Source: Bryobacteraceae bacterium
Lineage (GTDB): Bacteria > Acidobacteriota > Terriglobia > Bryobacterales > Bryobacteraceae
DNA: 64,000 bases
Assembly (NCBI GenBank): GCA_023384675.1
Contig: JAHDVK010000001.1
Span: 214,404-278,403 of the forward strand
Reading direction: 5' to 3'
Part shown: positions 44,801 through 53,656 of the stretch, piece by piece
How positions within the stretch are numbered: the stretch's first letter is position 1
Layout: each line of letters opens with the position of its first letter
The notes under the pieces: model-generated
The model's input: the letters and a program-made list of their open reading frames with translations, nothing else
Told to the model about the DNA's origin: nothing
Databases searched by the model: none
Program-made: the position numbers and the translations under genes

Positions 44801-45260
44801 TCCGGCTCTTCACCAGCAGGTTCTCCAACTGCCCCGTGGTGATCACGCCCGCGCGCTCGGAACTCGCCACCTGCACGGCAACGCCCTCGGCTACGACGGT
44901 CACCTGATCGGTCACCGCGCCGATCTCCAGGCTCAGCCGTCCCACCGCCAGCGTCTCCGCCGAGGCCAGCACCACATTCGTCCGCTGCAGTGTCTTGAAG
45001 CCGGGCGAGGTCACCGTCATCGTGTAGACGCCCGGCTGCAAGCTGCCAATAATAAAATCGCCCAGTTCGTTCGTCTGCACCGTGCGCTGTGCGCCGGTCG
45101 CAGCTTGAATGGCGGTCACATCGGCACCGGCGACCGCTGCGCCGGAGGGGTCGAGCACCGTCCCGGTCATGGTTCCGGTGATCGTCTGCGCCACAAGCGC
45201 GGTTGAGAGCAGAACCATCAGAATCCCGATGGCCAAGAGTCGAAACATTGGACTTTGCAT
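41808..45260 (-). CDS. Oar-like TonB-dependent outer membrane receptor
   Basis: 1150 residues. Signal peptide to about residue 25, then a carboxypeptidase-regulatory-like domain (GTVLDPSGAAVAGADVTA, GVYTMTVTSPGF), a plug with VTVDGMPTNPMG, and a large barrel ending ALRFIF, with the aromatic C-terminus recognised by BAM. Such receptors are expanded in Acidobacteria and take the role SusC plays in Bacteroidetes; no SusD-like partner is present. GAGGTG lies 6 bases before the ATG. Second gene of the operon, between the esterase and the transporter. Confidence 0.9.
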   Translation of the reverse strand: MQSPMFRLLAIGILMVLLSTALVAQTITGTMTGTVLDPSGAAVAGADVTAIQAATGAQRTVQTNELGDFIIGSLQPGVYTMTVTSPGFKTLQRTNVVLASAETLAVGRLSLEIGAVTDQVTVVAEGVAVQVASSERAGVITTGQLENLLVKSRNPMSLLSLMPGVVDRGGIGNTERVDRNFDISVQGNRRNANTVTVDGMPTNPMGNNFNGVVMLGQDSVAEVKVLLSNYPAEYGRSSGATVNFVTKSGTKEFHGLASYFKRHEQFNANDFFNNRFGRPKPRYRYNTWNYNIGGPVALGNFNKNKDKLFFFWSQEFWPLRVPQPIAQITVPTVLERQGNFTQSIDLNNRLIPIRDPNTRQIFPGNVVPASLLNSSGLSLLKVFPEPNFLDRGISGGRYNYVFQVENETPIRMENARIDYNLKPNHSLALTIASFVDQQTGAVGILTSGATNWPQKEKTYRLHGQGYILRYTGVLSPTLINETSFGWTRRPEGNSAPEEDIRRNQRATVGFTAGQLNPATNPLGLIPNATFGGIQNPANLFMEGRFPFYQQLHAFNLTNNVTKTMGSHTFKTGIMIERNFQGALGNGNYAGNFVFTPNVNNPMDTGYAYSNSAMGVFTSYTEASARIINSFRQHAVEWFAQDLWRATRRLTLEYGMRFHVLQPIYMRSNELSSFDISRYDPARAVQLVQPVRVNNQRVGRHPVTGQILPVTLIGAIGAGTGDPANGMAVAGQGGTPRGLIPGYGVQFGPRVGFALDVFGNGRTAIRGGIGMFYNRPNMSENYLRFTGQQPLVENPTVFFGTLSGLTSSVGSIFPQNANGMDGSDRVPRVMNYSFSVQHNVGWNTVVDVGYVGSLARNQMWLRNVNPIPLGANFDPANADPSNPATPLAAPFLRPIPGYNDLLISEAASSSNYHSMQVTARRRFAQSVQFGLAWTWSKAMNYTNFDNNAVSVLASPRYWNYGLSLFDRTHNVRIDWTWDLPKVRSGNTFIDYALNRWQLSGINSFISGEPLSISYTTVTPIDITGTASQGARVDVTGNPVLPKSERTFSRNFRTEVFALPARNTFGTSATTQIRGPGINNWDMVLIKDLPIREQIRMQFRMEAYNAFNQTQFATVDTAARFDAAGNQVNARFGEFLASRPPRIMQFALRFIF

Positions 45261-45275
45261 CGCTTACACCTCACT

Positions 45276-46166
45276 TCAGTCAGGAATTACCCCGTTTTGC
45301 TTCAAAAACGCTTCGATGCGACGCTGCACGCGGAGCGTCTCCGCATCGGACCAGGTATGGCGGCCATGAGCGCCGCCGGGAATCGTCACCAACTCATTTG
45401 CGACACCGGCCTTCGCCAGCGCCTCGTGCAACCGCGCCGCCTGATCGTGCGGGATCGCCTCGTCCGCATCGCCGTGCAGCGTCAGCACCGGCGGCACGCC
45501 TGCCCGCACCCAGTTCAGCGGAGAAAGCCGCCGCGCCATTCCGGACGGATCGCCCGAACCGCTCAACCACTTCACCCGGTGCGGCTTCCCTTCCCGCAGC
45601 AGCGGTTCCAGATCGGTGGCCCCGTAGTAGTTGATCACCGCCCGCGCCTTCGGCGGCGGCCCCGCATGACCGCAGGCCGCATCGTACGAACCGTCCAGCA
45701 TCGCCGTCATCAAGGCCAGATGCCCGCCCGCCGAGCCGCCCGTAATCACGAGCCTTTCCGTATCCACCCCATACTTGCCGCCGTTCCGCGCGAGCCACAG
45801 GAACGCGCAGCGCGCGTCCTCCACCGCCGCCGGCGCCGGCGCGCGGCCGCTGAGGCGGTACTCCACCGCCACCACCCGCATGCCCAATTGCAGATACGGC
45901 AGGTACCACAGCACGTACTGCTCTTTTGAACCCGTCTGCCAGCCCCCGCCGTGAATGTAAAGCAGGCCCGGGCCGGGCCGCCGGTCGTATGGCACATAGA
46001 GATCCACCCGCAAATCGCCCTGCGGCGTGCTGTGGTACACCACGTCGCGGACGGCCTGGAAGCGCTGGCCCACAAGGGACGCCCAATCGCGGGCCGTCTG
46101 CTGTCCGAAGGCTGGAAGGAACAGCCCGAACAGTAGTACGTTCACATATTGAACTCCCATGTTCAT
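45276..46166 (-). CDS. Secreted alpha/beta-hydrolase (carbohydrate esterase-like)
   Basis: About 296 residues with signal peptide MNMGVQYVNVLLFGLFLPAFGQ. Oxyanion motif HGGGW, nucleophile elbow ITGGSAGGHLA, acid in HGDADEAIP and catalytic His in GGAHG make a complete triad. BD-FAE/carbohydrate-esterase type, likely removing acyl groups from a polysaccharide. The ATG at 46166 (or 46160) is chosen at the signal peptide; the frame continues upstream into the divergent regulator. First gene of the six-gene operon. Confidence 0.85.
   Translation of the reverse strand: MNMGVQYVNVLLFGLFLPAFGQQTARDWASLVGQRFQAVRDVVYHSTPQGDLRVDLYVPYDRRPGPGLLYIHGGGWQTGSKEQYVLWYLPYLQLGMRVVAVEYRLSGRAPAPAAVEDARCAFLWLARNGGKYGVDTERLVITGGSAGGHLALMTAMLDGSYDAACGHAGPPPKARAVINYYGATDLEPLLREGKPHRVKWLSGSGDPSGMARRLSPLNWVRAGVPPVLTLHGDADEAIPHDQAARLHEALAKAGVANELVTIPGGAHGRHTWSDAETLRVQRRIEAFLKQNGVIPD
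46140..46165. promoter_or_regulatory. Candidate operator between the regulator and the sugar operon
   Basis: Alternating half-sites GTTCA (46140-46144), TGAAC (46150-46154) and GTTCA (46161-46165). They make GTTCA-N5-TGAAC and TGAAC-N6-GTTCA inverted repeats. They overlap the first codons of the esterase and lie 30 bases before the regulator start. Confidence 0.4.
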
Positions 46167-46194
46167 TTGTTGTACCCTTAGATATTTCACTCTC

Positions 46195-47316
46195 ATGAAG
46201 AAGTCAAGAGAAATCGGCAAAACGGCCGGCGCGGGAACGTTCGAAAAGGGGTTGACTGTCCTCGAGACCATTGAGCGCGCACCGCATCCGCTCACCCTGC
46301 AGGAGATCGCCGCCGAAAGCGGAATCCAACGTCTGGCCGTGTACCGCCTGGCCTCGGTCCTGGAGCAGCGGGGCTACGTCCGGCGGGGGCCGGACAAGCG
46401 CTACCGGGCGGTCAGCCGCCGCCGCCGTCTGCTTCTTGGCTACGCGGGGCCGCACTCGGGCAACACCTTCCGCGTAGATCTCGCCAGCTCCCTGCAACGG
46501 GCGGCGGCTGCGCACGAGGCCGATCTGATCTCGCTCGACAACCGCCCCGACGACATCAAGGAGCTCATGCGCAGCGCCGACACGATGATCGAAGCCCGCG
46601 TGGACGTCGCCATGTTCTTTCAGCCCGTGGAAGCTCTCGGCCATATGATGGCCGACCGCTTGAGCGCGGCCGGGTTGCCCTTCATCACGATCGAGCGCCC
46701 CATCCAGGGTGGGATTTACTTCGGCGCGAATAACTACCTGGCCGGCAAACTCGCCGGACTCCGCCTGGGTGAACACGCTCTGGAACACTGGCGGGGGCGG
46801 TTCGATGCGGTGGTCCTGATCGAAGGTGCGCATACCAGCACGAACGTGAATGCCCGTCTGGCTGGGGTGTTGGTCGGACTGCGCGACGAGGCGGGCTCAG
46901 TCGAGGAATCCAAGATCGTGCACCTTCATGGAAACGCGGATCGCGAAGCCAGCCGCGCCGCCATGCTGGATCTGCTGCGGCGCCTGCCGCGGCGCAGCCG
47001 CCTTTTGGTTTCCGGCTTCAACGACATCAGTGCGCTGGGCGCGTTGGATGCCGTCGTGAGCGAAGGCCGGGAGGCAGGCGTGGCGATTGTCGGCCACAAC
47101 GCCATGCAGGAGAGCCGGGTCGAAATCCGCAAGCCCGCCAGCCCGTTCATCGCCTCGGTCGCCTACTTCCCTGAACGGTATGGTGAGAAACTGCTGCGCA
47201 TCGCCACGGCACTCTCCGCCGGAGACGCCGTCCCGCCCGCGGGCTATACGGACCACCTGGTGATTGACCGGAATAACGTGAATGCCCTCTACCCACGCGA
47301 AGCAGGTGGTGAGTAG
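46195..47316 (+). CDS. Transcription regulator: IclR-type HTH fused to a sugar-binding (LacI/RbsB-type) domain
   Basis: 373 residues. Residues ~15-75 form an IclR-like winged helix (FEKGLTVLETIERAPHPLTLQEIAAESGI, then LASVLEQRGYVRRGPDKRYR). From ~90 on the fold is periplasmic-binding-protein-like: VDVAMFFQPVEALGHMMADRL, GLPFITIERPI, DNYLAG-type NNYLAGKLAG, SGFNDISALGALDAV and VGHNAMQES. LacI regulators carry a different N-terminal HTH, so this pairing is unusual. Divergent from the esterase with under 30 bases between the starts, so it likely controls that operon in response to a sugar. Confidence 0.82.
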   Translation: MKKSREIGKTAGAGTFEKGLTVLETIERAPHPLTLQEIAAESGIQRLAVYRLASVLEQRGYVRRGPDKRYRAVSRRRRLLLGYAGPHSGNTFRVDLASSLQRAAAAHEADLISLDNRPDDIKELMRSADTMIEARVDVAMFFQPVEALGHMMADRLSAAGLPFITIERPIQGGIYFGANNYLAGKLAGLRLGEHALEHWRGRFDAVVLIEGAHTSTNVNARLAGVLVGLRDEAGSVEESKIVHLHGNADREASRAAMLDLLRRLPRRSRLLVSGFNDISALGALDAVVSEGREAGVAIVGHNAMQESRVEIRKPASPFIASVAYFPERYGEKLLRIATALSAGDAVPPAGYTDHLVIDRNNVNALYPREAGGE

Positions 47317-47574
47317 CAAACACCACCGCTCTGTTCAGCTAAGCGCATAAACCCTTGATGGTGCATGGTTTCATGCTGCGGACACGAAGACGCTACCGGG
47401 GTACTCAAGAGCTTCAGTACCACCATCGACAGCCAAGCCCTGATGCTTGCAGCGCCAAGCGGATCTGGCTTCCGCCGGATAAGCGCAGAAGCGGTGACAT
47501 GTTCACTCAGCGCAGATTTTTGTTGACACATGATGAAAGCGGATATAACATATCCGTAATCTCCGAGTTTATCT
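47317..47574 (+). other. Intergenic region ahead of the Rrf2 operon
   Basis: 258 bases. Besides the promoter and operator given separately I see only an imperfect FNR-like site GTGACATGTTCAC (47494-47506) and no gene. The first 170 bases show nothing I can name. Confidence 0.5.
47523..47556 (+). promoter_or_regulatory. Sigma-70 promoter with overlapping palindromic operator for the Rrf2/nitrate operon
   Basis: TTGACA (47523-47528), 17 bases, TAACAT (47546-47551). A perfect 7-3-7 palindrome CGGATAT-AAC-ATATCCG (47540-47556) covers the -10 box. Its place in front of an Rrf2 gene suggests autoregulation. It would drive all ten genes downstream, since no other promoter or gap is seen. Confidence 0.65.
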
Positions 47575-48051
47575 ATGCTGGGAAAGACATCCATCGCGGC
47601 AATTCGATCTCTGCTGTTTCTGGCAACACAGGATACCGCTGAGTGCTGGTCGCCACGCCGATTGGCGGAGATTCTGGGCGAATCGCCAACGTACCTCGCC
47701 AAGGTCGTCCGGCACCTGGTGAAGCACCGGATTCTGGAGGCTGAACGGGGGGTGAAAGGCGGAGTCAGGCTGGTGCGGTGCCCGGAGGAAATCACGCTGC
47801 TGGCGGTGGTCGAGGCCTGCCACGGGACCATTGTCGGGGATTACTGCCGTTCCGCGCGGCCCGAGAGTAGTCACTGCAATTTTCACCGCGCCGCGCTTGA
47901 ACTGCACGGAGCGATTACGGGCGTGCTGGGCCGGTGGACGCTAGCGCATTTGTTGCGACAGCCGGCGGCTACGGGTGAGTTTGCGGGTGGCGTGCTGTGT
48001 CTGATGTCCGGTCCCGTTGGGACGTTGGCTCGTTTGGAGGCCGGCCGATGA
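47575..48051 (+). CDS. Rrf2-family Fe-S transcription regulator
   Basis: 158 residues. N-terminal winged helix (SIAAIRSLLFLA, WSPRRLAEILGESPTYLAKVVRHLVKHRIL, then RGVKGG) is the Rrf2 hallmark. Three Cys, 82, 91 and 101, follow in the sensor loop where NsrR and IscR hold a cluster, though with wider spacing than in those two (6 each). This suggests an NO- or redox-sensing cluster. No ribosome site precedes the ATG. The stop overlaps the next start (ATGA), so it is the first gene of the operon. Confidence 0.88.
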   Translation: MLGKTSIAAIRSLLFLATQDTAECWSPRRLAEILGESPTYLAKVVRHLVKHRILEAERGVKGGVRLVRCPEEITLLAVVEACHGTIVGDYCRSARPESSHCNFHRAALELHGAITGVLGRWTLAHLLRQPAATGEFAGGVLCLMSGPVGTLARLEAGR

Positions 48052-49961
48052 ACCCTTTGCGCGTCGAAGTCCCCGGCGAGGCCTACCATCGCGAGTTGAT
48101 CTCGTGTCAGGTGGCGTGCCCGGTCCATACCGATGCGCGGGGGTATGTGCGGGCGATTGCAGAGGGGCGGTTTGAGGATGCCTACCTGATCGCCCGTGGG
48201 CCGAACCCATTTGCCTCCATCTGCGGCCGGGTCTGCGGCGCGCCCTGCGAAACGGCCTGCCGCCGCGGCAAGGTGCCGCGGGTGGATGACGATGGAGCGT
48301 TCGTGGCGGCCGATAGGCCGATTGCTATCCGGGCGCTGAAGCGGTTCGTGTGTGAACTGCACGGCCCGGAGGCCTCCGGGACGGGCAGCGTGCTGGAGCG
48401 GGTGGAGAACTTCGGACCCCCGTTAGCGGCAAACGCGGAGGAGATGGCTGCGCTGCTGAATGCCACGCTGGATGGACGCGTGCGCCATGCAAACGGACAA
48501 AGAGTTGCGATTATCGGTGCGGGTCCTGCGGGTCTGTCGGCGGCGCATGATCTGGCGCTTTTGGGATTCAAGCCGGTGGTGTTCGAGTCGGAACCGGTGC
48601 CGGCGGGCATGCTCTGGTTGGGCGTGCCTGCCTACCGGCTTCCCCGGGCGGTAATTGAGCGGGAGGTCGGGGTGATTCGCGCGCTCGGCGTCGACATCCG
48701 CTGCGGCGTCACAGTGGGGCGCGATCTCACTTTTGCCGGTCTGCGGCGGGATTTCGAAGCGGTCATCATCGCCGTGGGCGCGAAATCCTCACGGGGCCTC
48801 GGGTTGCCGGGCGAGGCCGGTCCCGGGGTGTTTGGCGGAGTCGATATCCTGCGAGCGGTCTCCCTCGGAGAAAGGGTGCAGGCTGGGGGCGATGTGGTGG
48901 TCGTTGGCGGCGGCAATGTGGCCTACGACGTGGCCCGCAGTGTGCTGCGTCAGATCGCTTTCGACACCGCCCGGACGGCGGCGCGCATGGCGGAGACTTC
49001 CCGGGTGCGGCTGGTGTCGCTCGAAGGACTCGAAGAGATGCCCGCTGACACGATGGAAATTCTCGAAGGCGACGAAGAGGGTGTAGAGCGCCTGAACGGT
49101 TGGGGGCCGGTGGAGATTCTGCGAGACGGCGACGGGCGCGTCACGGGCATCCGATTCCGGCGTTGCCTGCGGGTGTATGACGAGAACCGCCGCTTCGCGC
49201 CCCTCTACGACGATGCGGACCAGATCACGCTCGAGTGCGATTCGGTGATGCTGGCTGTCGGCCAGGCGCCCCGTCTCGATTTCCTAGACGACGGCGGCGC
49301 GGACGTCGAGCAATTTCGTCCGGGCTGGCCCAAGGTGGACCCGAAGACGCTCGCCACCACGGCGCAAGGCGTCTTTGCGGCCGGCGATCTGGCGCACGGC
49401 ACCCGGCTTTTGATCGACGCGGTGGCCTCGGGCAAGGCCGCGGCGCGGTCGGTTTATGAGTATCTGATGGGCGCGCGCCTGGAAAGCCACGCGGTGACTT
49501 CGCATTTGATCGAGCACCGGTACCGGCGCGAGCGCGGCTATGAGTCGCTCCGGCGCGTCCCCGTGCCGCTGGCCCATCCCGAGGACCGCCTGAGCCATCC
49601 CGAGGCGCTGGTCGAGACCGGCTACACCCAGGAGCAGGCCATGCGGGAGGCTTCGCGCTGCCTGGACTGTGGCGTCACGCCGGTGTTCGACGGCGCGCGC
49701 TGCGTGTTGTGCGGCGGGTGCGCGGACGTCTGTCCCACGCTGTGCCTGAAGCTCGTTCCGCTGAGTGAAATGGCCGCGAGCGGCGCACTGACCTCGGCCA
49801 TCGAAGCCACGCTTGGCGAGGACGCGGACCTCGATCAGCATTCCGCTATTTTGAAGGACGAAGACCGCTGCATCCGTTGCGCGGCGTGCGCCATGCGCTG
49901 CCCGGTGGACGCGATCACGATGGAGCGCGTCGCCTACACCTCTGAATGGAGTTGCCAATGA
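48048..49961 (+). CDS. GltD/NfnB-like FAD-NAD(P) oxidoreductase with ferredoxin domain
   Basis: 637 residues. N-terminal Fe-S region ([15 protein letters not shown], then [17 protein letters not shown]) as in glutamate synthase beta. First Rossmann fold [17 protein letters not shown] for FAD, second [16 protein letters not shown] for NAD(P), and a FAAGDLAHG closing motif. The C-terminus carries two 4Fe-4S motifs, [12 protein letters not shown] and [12 protein letters not shown]. No signal, so cytoplasmic. It sits between the Rrf2 gene and Rieske/cytochrome b genes with ATGA overlaps at both ends. Its role there, perhaps exchange between NAD(P)H and a ferredoxin or the quinone pool, is inferred. 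Confidence 0.82.
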   Translation: MNPLRVEVPGEAYHRELISCQVACPVHTDARGYVRAIAEGRFEDAYLIARGPNPFASICGRVCGAPCETACRRGKVPRVDDDGAFVAADRPIAIRALKRFVCELHGPEASGTGSVLERVENFGPPLAANAEEMAALLNATLDGRVRHANGQRVAIIGAGPAGLSAAHDLALLGFKPVVFESEPVPAGMLWLGVPAYRLPRAVIEREVGVIRALGVDIRCGVTVGRDLTFAGLRRDFEAVIIAVGAKSSRGLGLPGEAGPGVFGGVDILRAVSLGERVQAGGDVVVVGGGNVAYDVARSVLRQIAFDTARTAARMAETSRVRLVSLEGLEEMPADTMEILEGDEEGVERLNGWGPVEILRDGDGRVTGIRFRRCLRVYDENRRFAPLYDDADQITLECDSVMLAVGQAPRLDFLDDGGADVEQFRPGWPKVDPKTLATTAQGVFAAGDLAHGTRLLIDAVASGKAAARSVYEYLMGARLESHAVTSHLIEHRYRRERGYESLRRVPVPLAHPEDRLSHPEALVETGYTQEQAMREASRCLDCGVTPVFDGARCVLCGGCADVCPTLCLKLVPLSEMAASGALTSAIEATLGEDADLDQHSAILKDEDRCIRCAACAMRCPVDAITMERVAYTSEWSCQ

Positions 49962-50443
49962 CCACCAAATCCACGCCTCCCCGTTCCCGCCTCGATCCCG
50001 AGGCGGTGCCGCGCCGCGATTGGCTCGGACTCAGTTCCCTGTGGACCATGGGCGCCGCCTTGCTATTTGGCACAATTGGCATGCTCAAGCTCCCCAAGGC
50101 GGCCGTCCTCGCGTCGCCTTCCAAGAAGTTCCGCATAGCTCTGCCCGAGACCCTCGCCTTGGGCGAAGCGTTCATTCCTCCCGGACGCGCCGTGGCCGTC
50201 TTCAGGGACGCCGAAGGCGTTCATGCCGTCTCCACGATCTGCACCCACCTGGGCTGTGTCGTGAAGCCGAATCCCGACGGGTTCGAGTGCCCCTGCCACG
50301 GCTCGCGCTTCAAAGCGGATGGCGAAGTGACCCGCGGGCCCGCGCCGCAGCCGCTGCCCTGGCTCAAGGTGAGCGTGAGCGGCGGACTGGTGACGATCGA
50401 TGAGGGCGCGACTGTGCCCGCCGGGACCAAGGTGCAGGCATGA
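49958..50443 (+). CDS. Rieske [2Fe-2S] protein
   Basis: About 161 residues. Arg-Arg motif before a membrane stretch ([22 protein letters not shown]) suits Tat-dependent anchoring as in bc1/b6f Rieske proteins. Cluster motifs are CTHLGC and CPCHGS with proper spacing. With the cytochrome b encoded next (ATGA overlap) it forms a bc-type quinol-oxidising module. The ATG overlaps the previous stop. Confidence 0.92.
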   Translation: MTTKSTPPRSRLDPEAVPRRDWLGLSSLWTMGAALLFGTIGMLKLPKAAVLASPSKKFRIALPETLALGEAFIPPGRAVAVFRDAEGVHAVSTICTHLGCVVKPNPDGFECPCHGSRFKADGEVTRGPAPQPLPWLKVSVSGGLVTIDEGATVPAGTKVQA

Positions 50444-51996
50444 ACCCCGCAACCACGCCCAGGGACGCCCTGCGCGAATTTCTAGAAAATCTCAAGGCCG
50501 CGCCGCGCCGCCTGCTCGACACCGCATTTCGGACGGGCCCGCCCACCACGGACCGCACCCGCTCCACCTTCGTCTTCGGCAATGTGTTTCTACACCTGCA
50601 CTCCGTGCGGACTCACCTGTGGAGCCTGAAATGGTCCACCACGATGGGCCTGGGCATCATGAGCGTCTCGGCGTTTCTCATCGCGCTAGTCACCGGCGTG
50701 ATGCTGATGTTCTACTACAAACCCTATCCGGATGTGGCGTACGAGTCGATGAAGGACATCCACTTCGTGGTGCCCACGGGCCGCCTGATCCGCAATCTCC
50801 ACCGCTGGTCCGCGAACATCATGGTGATCGCCGTGATCCTGCACATGGCGCGCGCCTTCTATACGGCGGCGTACCGGCGCCCGCGCGAGTACAACTGGCT
50901 GATCGGTATCGGGCTATTGGTGGTGACGCTGGGCCTTTCGTTCACCGGCTACCTGCTGCCCTGGGATCAACTCGCTTACTGGGCGATCACGATTGGGGCC
51001 AACATCGCGCAGTCGCCGCGGGAAGTGACAGACGCGGTGGGTATTACCGAAGTCTTCGACCCTGGCGGGTTTCAGCGATTGCTGCTGCTCGGCTCGGATC
51101 AGGTGGGCGCCGAGGCGCTGATCCGCTTCTACCTCCTGCATGTGATGATCCTGCCGCTGGCCATCGCCGCCCTCATGGGGGTCCATTTCTGGCGCATCCG
51201 CAAGGACGGCGGCATGGTGCGGCCCGCGGACGCGGACGAGCTGTTGAAGGGAACTCGCGAACAGGAGACCTACCCGGTCTTCACGGAAGCGCCCGTTAAG
51301 ACCTATCAGCTCGCGGCGGTGGTCAAAGGCAGGACCGCAAACGTGGGGCGCGGTCCTGAGAACACCGTCCCATCGATGCCCCACCTGTTTTATGCCGAGC
51401 TCGGGGTGCTGATGCTCACGTTGCTGATTTGCCTGGCGCTGTCGATGGTCTCCGACGCGCCGTTGAAAGAGCTTGCCAACCCGAACGTACCGGAAAACCC
51501 CGCGAAAGCGCCCTGGTATTTTTTGGGATTACAGGAAATGGTGTCGTTCAGCGCCTTCATGGGCGGCATTGGCGTGCCGGCGATCGTTTTGCTGGGGCTC
51601 GCCCTGATCCCCTATCTCGACCGCGAAACCGAGGGGACGGGCAAGTGGTTTGGCGGTCCCGGCGGCTGGCCGCTGGTGCGGTTTTCCGCCGTATTCGGCC
51701 TTGCTTCCTCCATACTTCTCGAAGCCTTTGTCATCCGGTTCGGCTGGCTGCGGGAATGGATTCCGAATATTCCGCAATTGATCGTCACATTGGTGAATCC
51801 GGCTACGATACTAACCACAATTTATGCGCTGTATTCCATCTGGTGCATCCGGCGCTTCCAGAGCGTACGCGCCGGGGCGCTGGGCCTGTTTACCTGCTTC
51901 CTCGCGGGGTTCCTGGTGCTAACCATCATCGGCACCTACTTCCGCGGGCCCAACTGGGAGTTTTTCTGGTCTCCCTCGGACTGGCCGCAACACTGA
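50440..51996 (+). CDS. Cytochrome b (b6/subunit IV fused type)
   Basis: 518 residues. About eight to nine membrane helices. Haem ligands: first pair in [15 protein letters not shown] preceded by [10 protein letters not shown], second His pair about 100 residues earlier/later in helices II and IV (FYTAAYRRP region and [16 protein letters not shown]). The C-terminal third ([21 protein letters not shown]) is the subunit IV signature with the PxxW-type Qo motif. Works with the Rieske protein and heptahaem cytochrome as an alternative complex III. Confidence 0.9.
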   Translation: MNPATTPRDALREFLENLKAAPRRLLDTAFRTGPPTTDRTRSTFVFGNVFLHLHSVRTHLWSLKWSTTMGLGIMSVSAFLIALVTGVMLMFYYKPYPDVAYESMKDIHFVVPTGRLIRNLHRWSANIMVIAVILHMARAFYTAAYRRPREYNWLIGIGLLVVTLGLSFTGYLLPWDQLAYWAITIGANIAQSPREVTDAVGITEVFDPGGFQRLLLLGSDQVGAEALIRFYLLHVMILPLAIAALMGVHFWRIRKDGGMVRPADADELLKGTREQETYPVFTEAPVKTYQLAAVVKGRTANVGRGPENTVPSMPHLFYAELGVLMLTLLICLALSMVSDAPLKELANPNVPENPAKAPWYFLGLQEMVSFSAFMGGIGVPAIVLLGLALIPYLDRETEGTGKWFGGPGGWPLVRFSAVFGLASSILLEAFVIRFGWLREWIPNIPQLIVTLVNPATILTTIYALYSIWCIRRFQSVRAGALGLFTCFLAGFLVLTIIGTYFRGPNWEFFWSPSDWPQH

Positions 51997-52000
51997 CGCC

Positions 52001-53656
52001 ATGAAGAAGAACAAGTACCTCCTGCTGAGCGCGAGCCTGGGCACGTTGCTCCTGTTGATGGCGGCTGCTGTGGACGAGAACTTTCTCAAGGACTGGCGGC
52101 GCATTCAGGCCGCCGGCGTGGGCGACGAGGGCCCCATCGCGGTTCAGTTGCGCCAGGTGGTGAATCCTCAATTAGGCCTGGCCGACCGCTGCGTCTCCTG
52201 CCATGTCTCCATGGGGCCGGGCGAGCAGAGCGTGCGCGGCGGCGAAACGCTGAAACCGCATCCGCCCGCCGTCCATGATCCCGCCGAATACGGCTGCACC
52301 ATCTGCCACGGCGGCCAGGGCCAGGCCACCGAAAAAGCCGACGCGCACGGCGACGTCCACTTCTGGCCCGAACCCATGTTGGACAAATCGATGAGCCAGG
52401 CCGGTTGCGGCACTTGCCACGCGACCTTGGCCGTCCCCGAACGCGCTCAATACCGCCAGGCCGTGCTCGCCTTCGAACGACTGGACTGCTTCGCCTGCCA
52501 CCGCGTGGATGGACGCGGCGGCACAATCCGTCCCGACGGCGGCGGCATGGAAGGTCCCGACCTTTCGCGCGCCGGCCTCGTCTCCTATGACCCGGATTGG
52601 CACCAGAAGCACGTGGAAAAGGCCAATACCGAACCGAACGGCGCTTGGAAACGCGCATTCCGCCCCGTCGGCGAAGGCGACCAAGCGCTGCTGCAAGTGT
52701 ACCTGCGGACGCGCGTGGCCGCTCCTCAACTGGTCGAAGCCAAGAGTGTCTTCCACTCGTCCGGCTGCCTCGGCTGCCACCAGGTGAGTGGCACGGGCGG
52801 CGACGACGGCCCCGACCTCACCCTCGCCGGTTTCCGCGACCCTGGACAGTCTGACTTCTCACAGGTACCCGGCGAACGCCGTATGCGTAACTGGATGGTC
52901 GAACACTTCCGCTCGCCCGCTGCCATCGTTGCGGGGTCCCTGATGCCGCCGGTTGCATTGAGTTCCAGGGAACTCGATCAACTCACGCTGTACACGCTCT
53001 CGCTGCGCCGCAAGGAACTCCGCGATGCCTACTTGCCGAAGGACCGCGTCCGGGCGGTCAAGTTCGGCGAGCGGGAATTCGCATCGGACGGAGCCACCAT
53101 CTACGGCGCCTTCTGCGCCGGCTGCCACGGCGCTGACGGCCAGGGCCGCCGCGCGCCCGGACTGACAGCGTTTCCGTCCATCGCAAACCCCGATTTCCTG
53201 TCGCTGGTCAGCGACGAATTCCTCGAACAGAGCATCGCGCGCGGGCGCCCGGGAAGGCGGATGCCCGGATGGCTCAAGGATGGGGGTTTGCGCCTGCCGG
53301 AGATCCGCGAAGCCGTCGCCCATCTGCGCACTCTCGGCCGAACCGCCTACGTGCCGGACGCCCAGCCTGCGCGCTGGATCACGGCAGACCCCGGGCAAGG
53401 CGCGCGCTTCTTTGCCGCCGCTTGTGCCGGATGCCACGGCGAAGCGGGCAAGGGCGCCGACGCGCCCGCCCTCAATAATCCCGTTCTTCACGAACTGGCC
53501 ACCGACCGGTTTCTCGTGGAAACCATCGCGAACGGGCGGCGCGGTACCACCATGCAGGGCTTTCTCACGGCTACGCCCGTCCGCCCTGCTTTCACCCGCG
53601 AGGAGATTCAATCCATCGTGGCGTATCTCAGGTCTTTGGCTGGAGGCAAATCATGA
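52001..53656 (+). CDS. Heptahaem cytochrome c
   Basis: 551 residues. N-terminal hydrophobic segment (signal or anchor, about 7-24), then seven CxxCH: CVSCH, CTICH, CGTCH, CFACH, CLGCH, CAGCH and CAGCH. The first part looks like a multihaem relay; the last two lie in ordinary cytochrome c domains ([24 protein letters not shown]), each with a later Met. It should carry electrons from Rieske/cytochrome b to the molybdoenzyme. Start 4 bases after the previous stop; ATGA overlap with the next gene. Confidence 0.88.
   Translation: MKKNKYLLLSASLGTLLLLMAAAVDENFLKDWRRIQAAGVGDEGPIAVQLRQVVNPQLGLADRCVSCHVSMGPGEQSVRGGETLKPHPPAVHDPAEYGCTICHGGQGQATEKADAHGDVHFWPEPMLDKSMSQAGCGTCHATLAVPERAQYRQAVLAFERLDCFACHRVDGRGGTIRPDGGGMEGPDLSRAGLVSYDPDWHQKHVEKANTEPNGAWKRAFRPVGEGDQALLQVYLRTRVAAPQLVEAKSVFHSSGCLGCHQVSGTGGDDGPDLTLAGFRDPGQSDFSQVPGERRMRNWMVEHFRSPAAIVAGSLMPPVALSSRELDQLTLYTLSLRRKELRDAYLPKDRVRAVKFGEREFASDGATIYGAFCAGCHGADGQGRRAPGLTAFPSIANPDFLSLVSDEFLEQSIARGRPGRRMPGWLKDGGLRLPEIREAVAHLRTLGRTAYVPDAQPARWITADPGQGARFFAAACAGCHGEAGKGADAPALNNPVLHELATDRFLVETIANGRRGTTMQGFLTATPVRPAFTREEIQSIVAYLRSLAGGKS

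Noticed and set aside
47494-47506. GTGACATGTTCAC as a third FNR-type site upstream of the Rrf2 gene
   Set aside because: Half-site spacing is off by one base and only four bases pair; its distance to the -10 box is not class II. Possible but weak.
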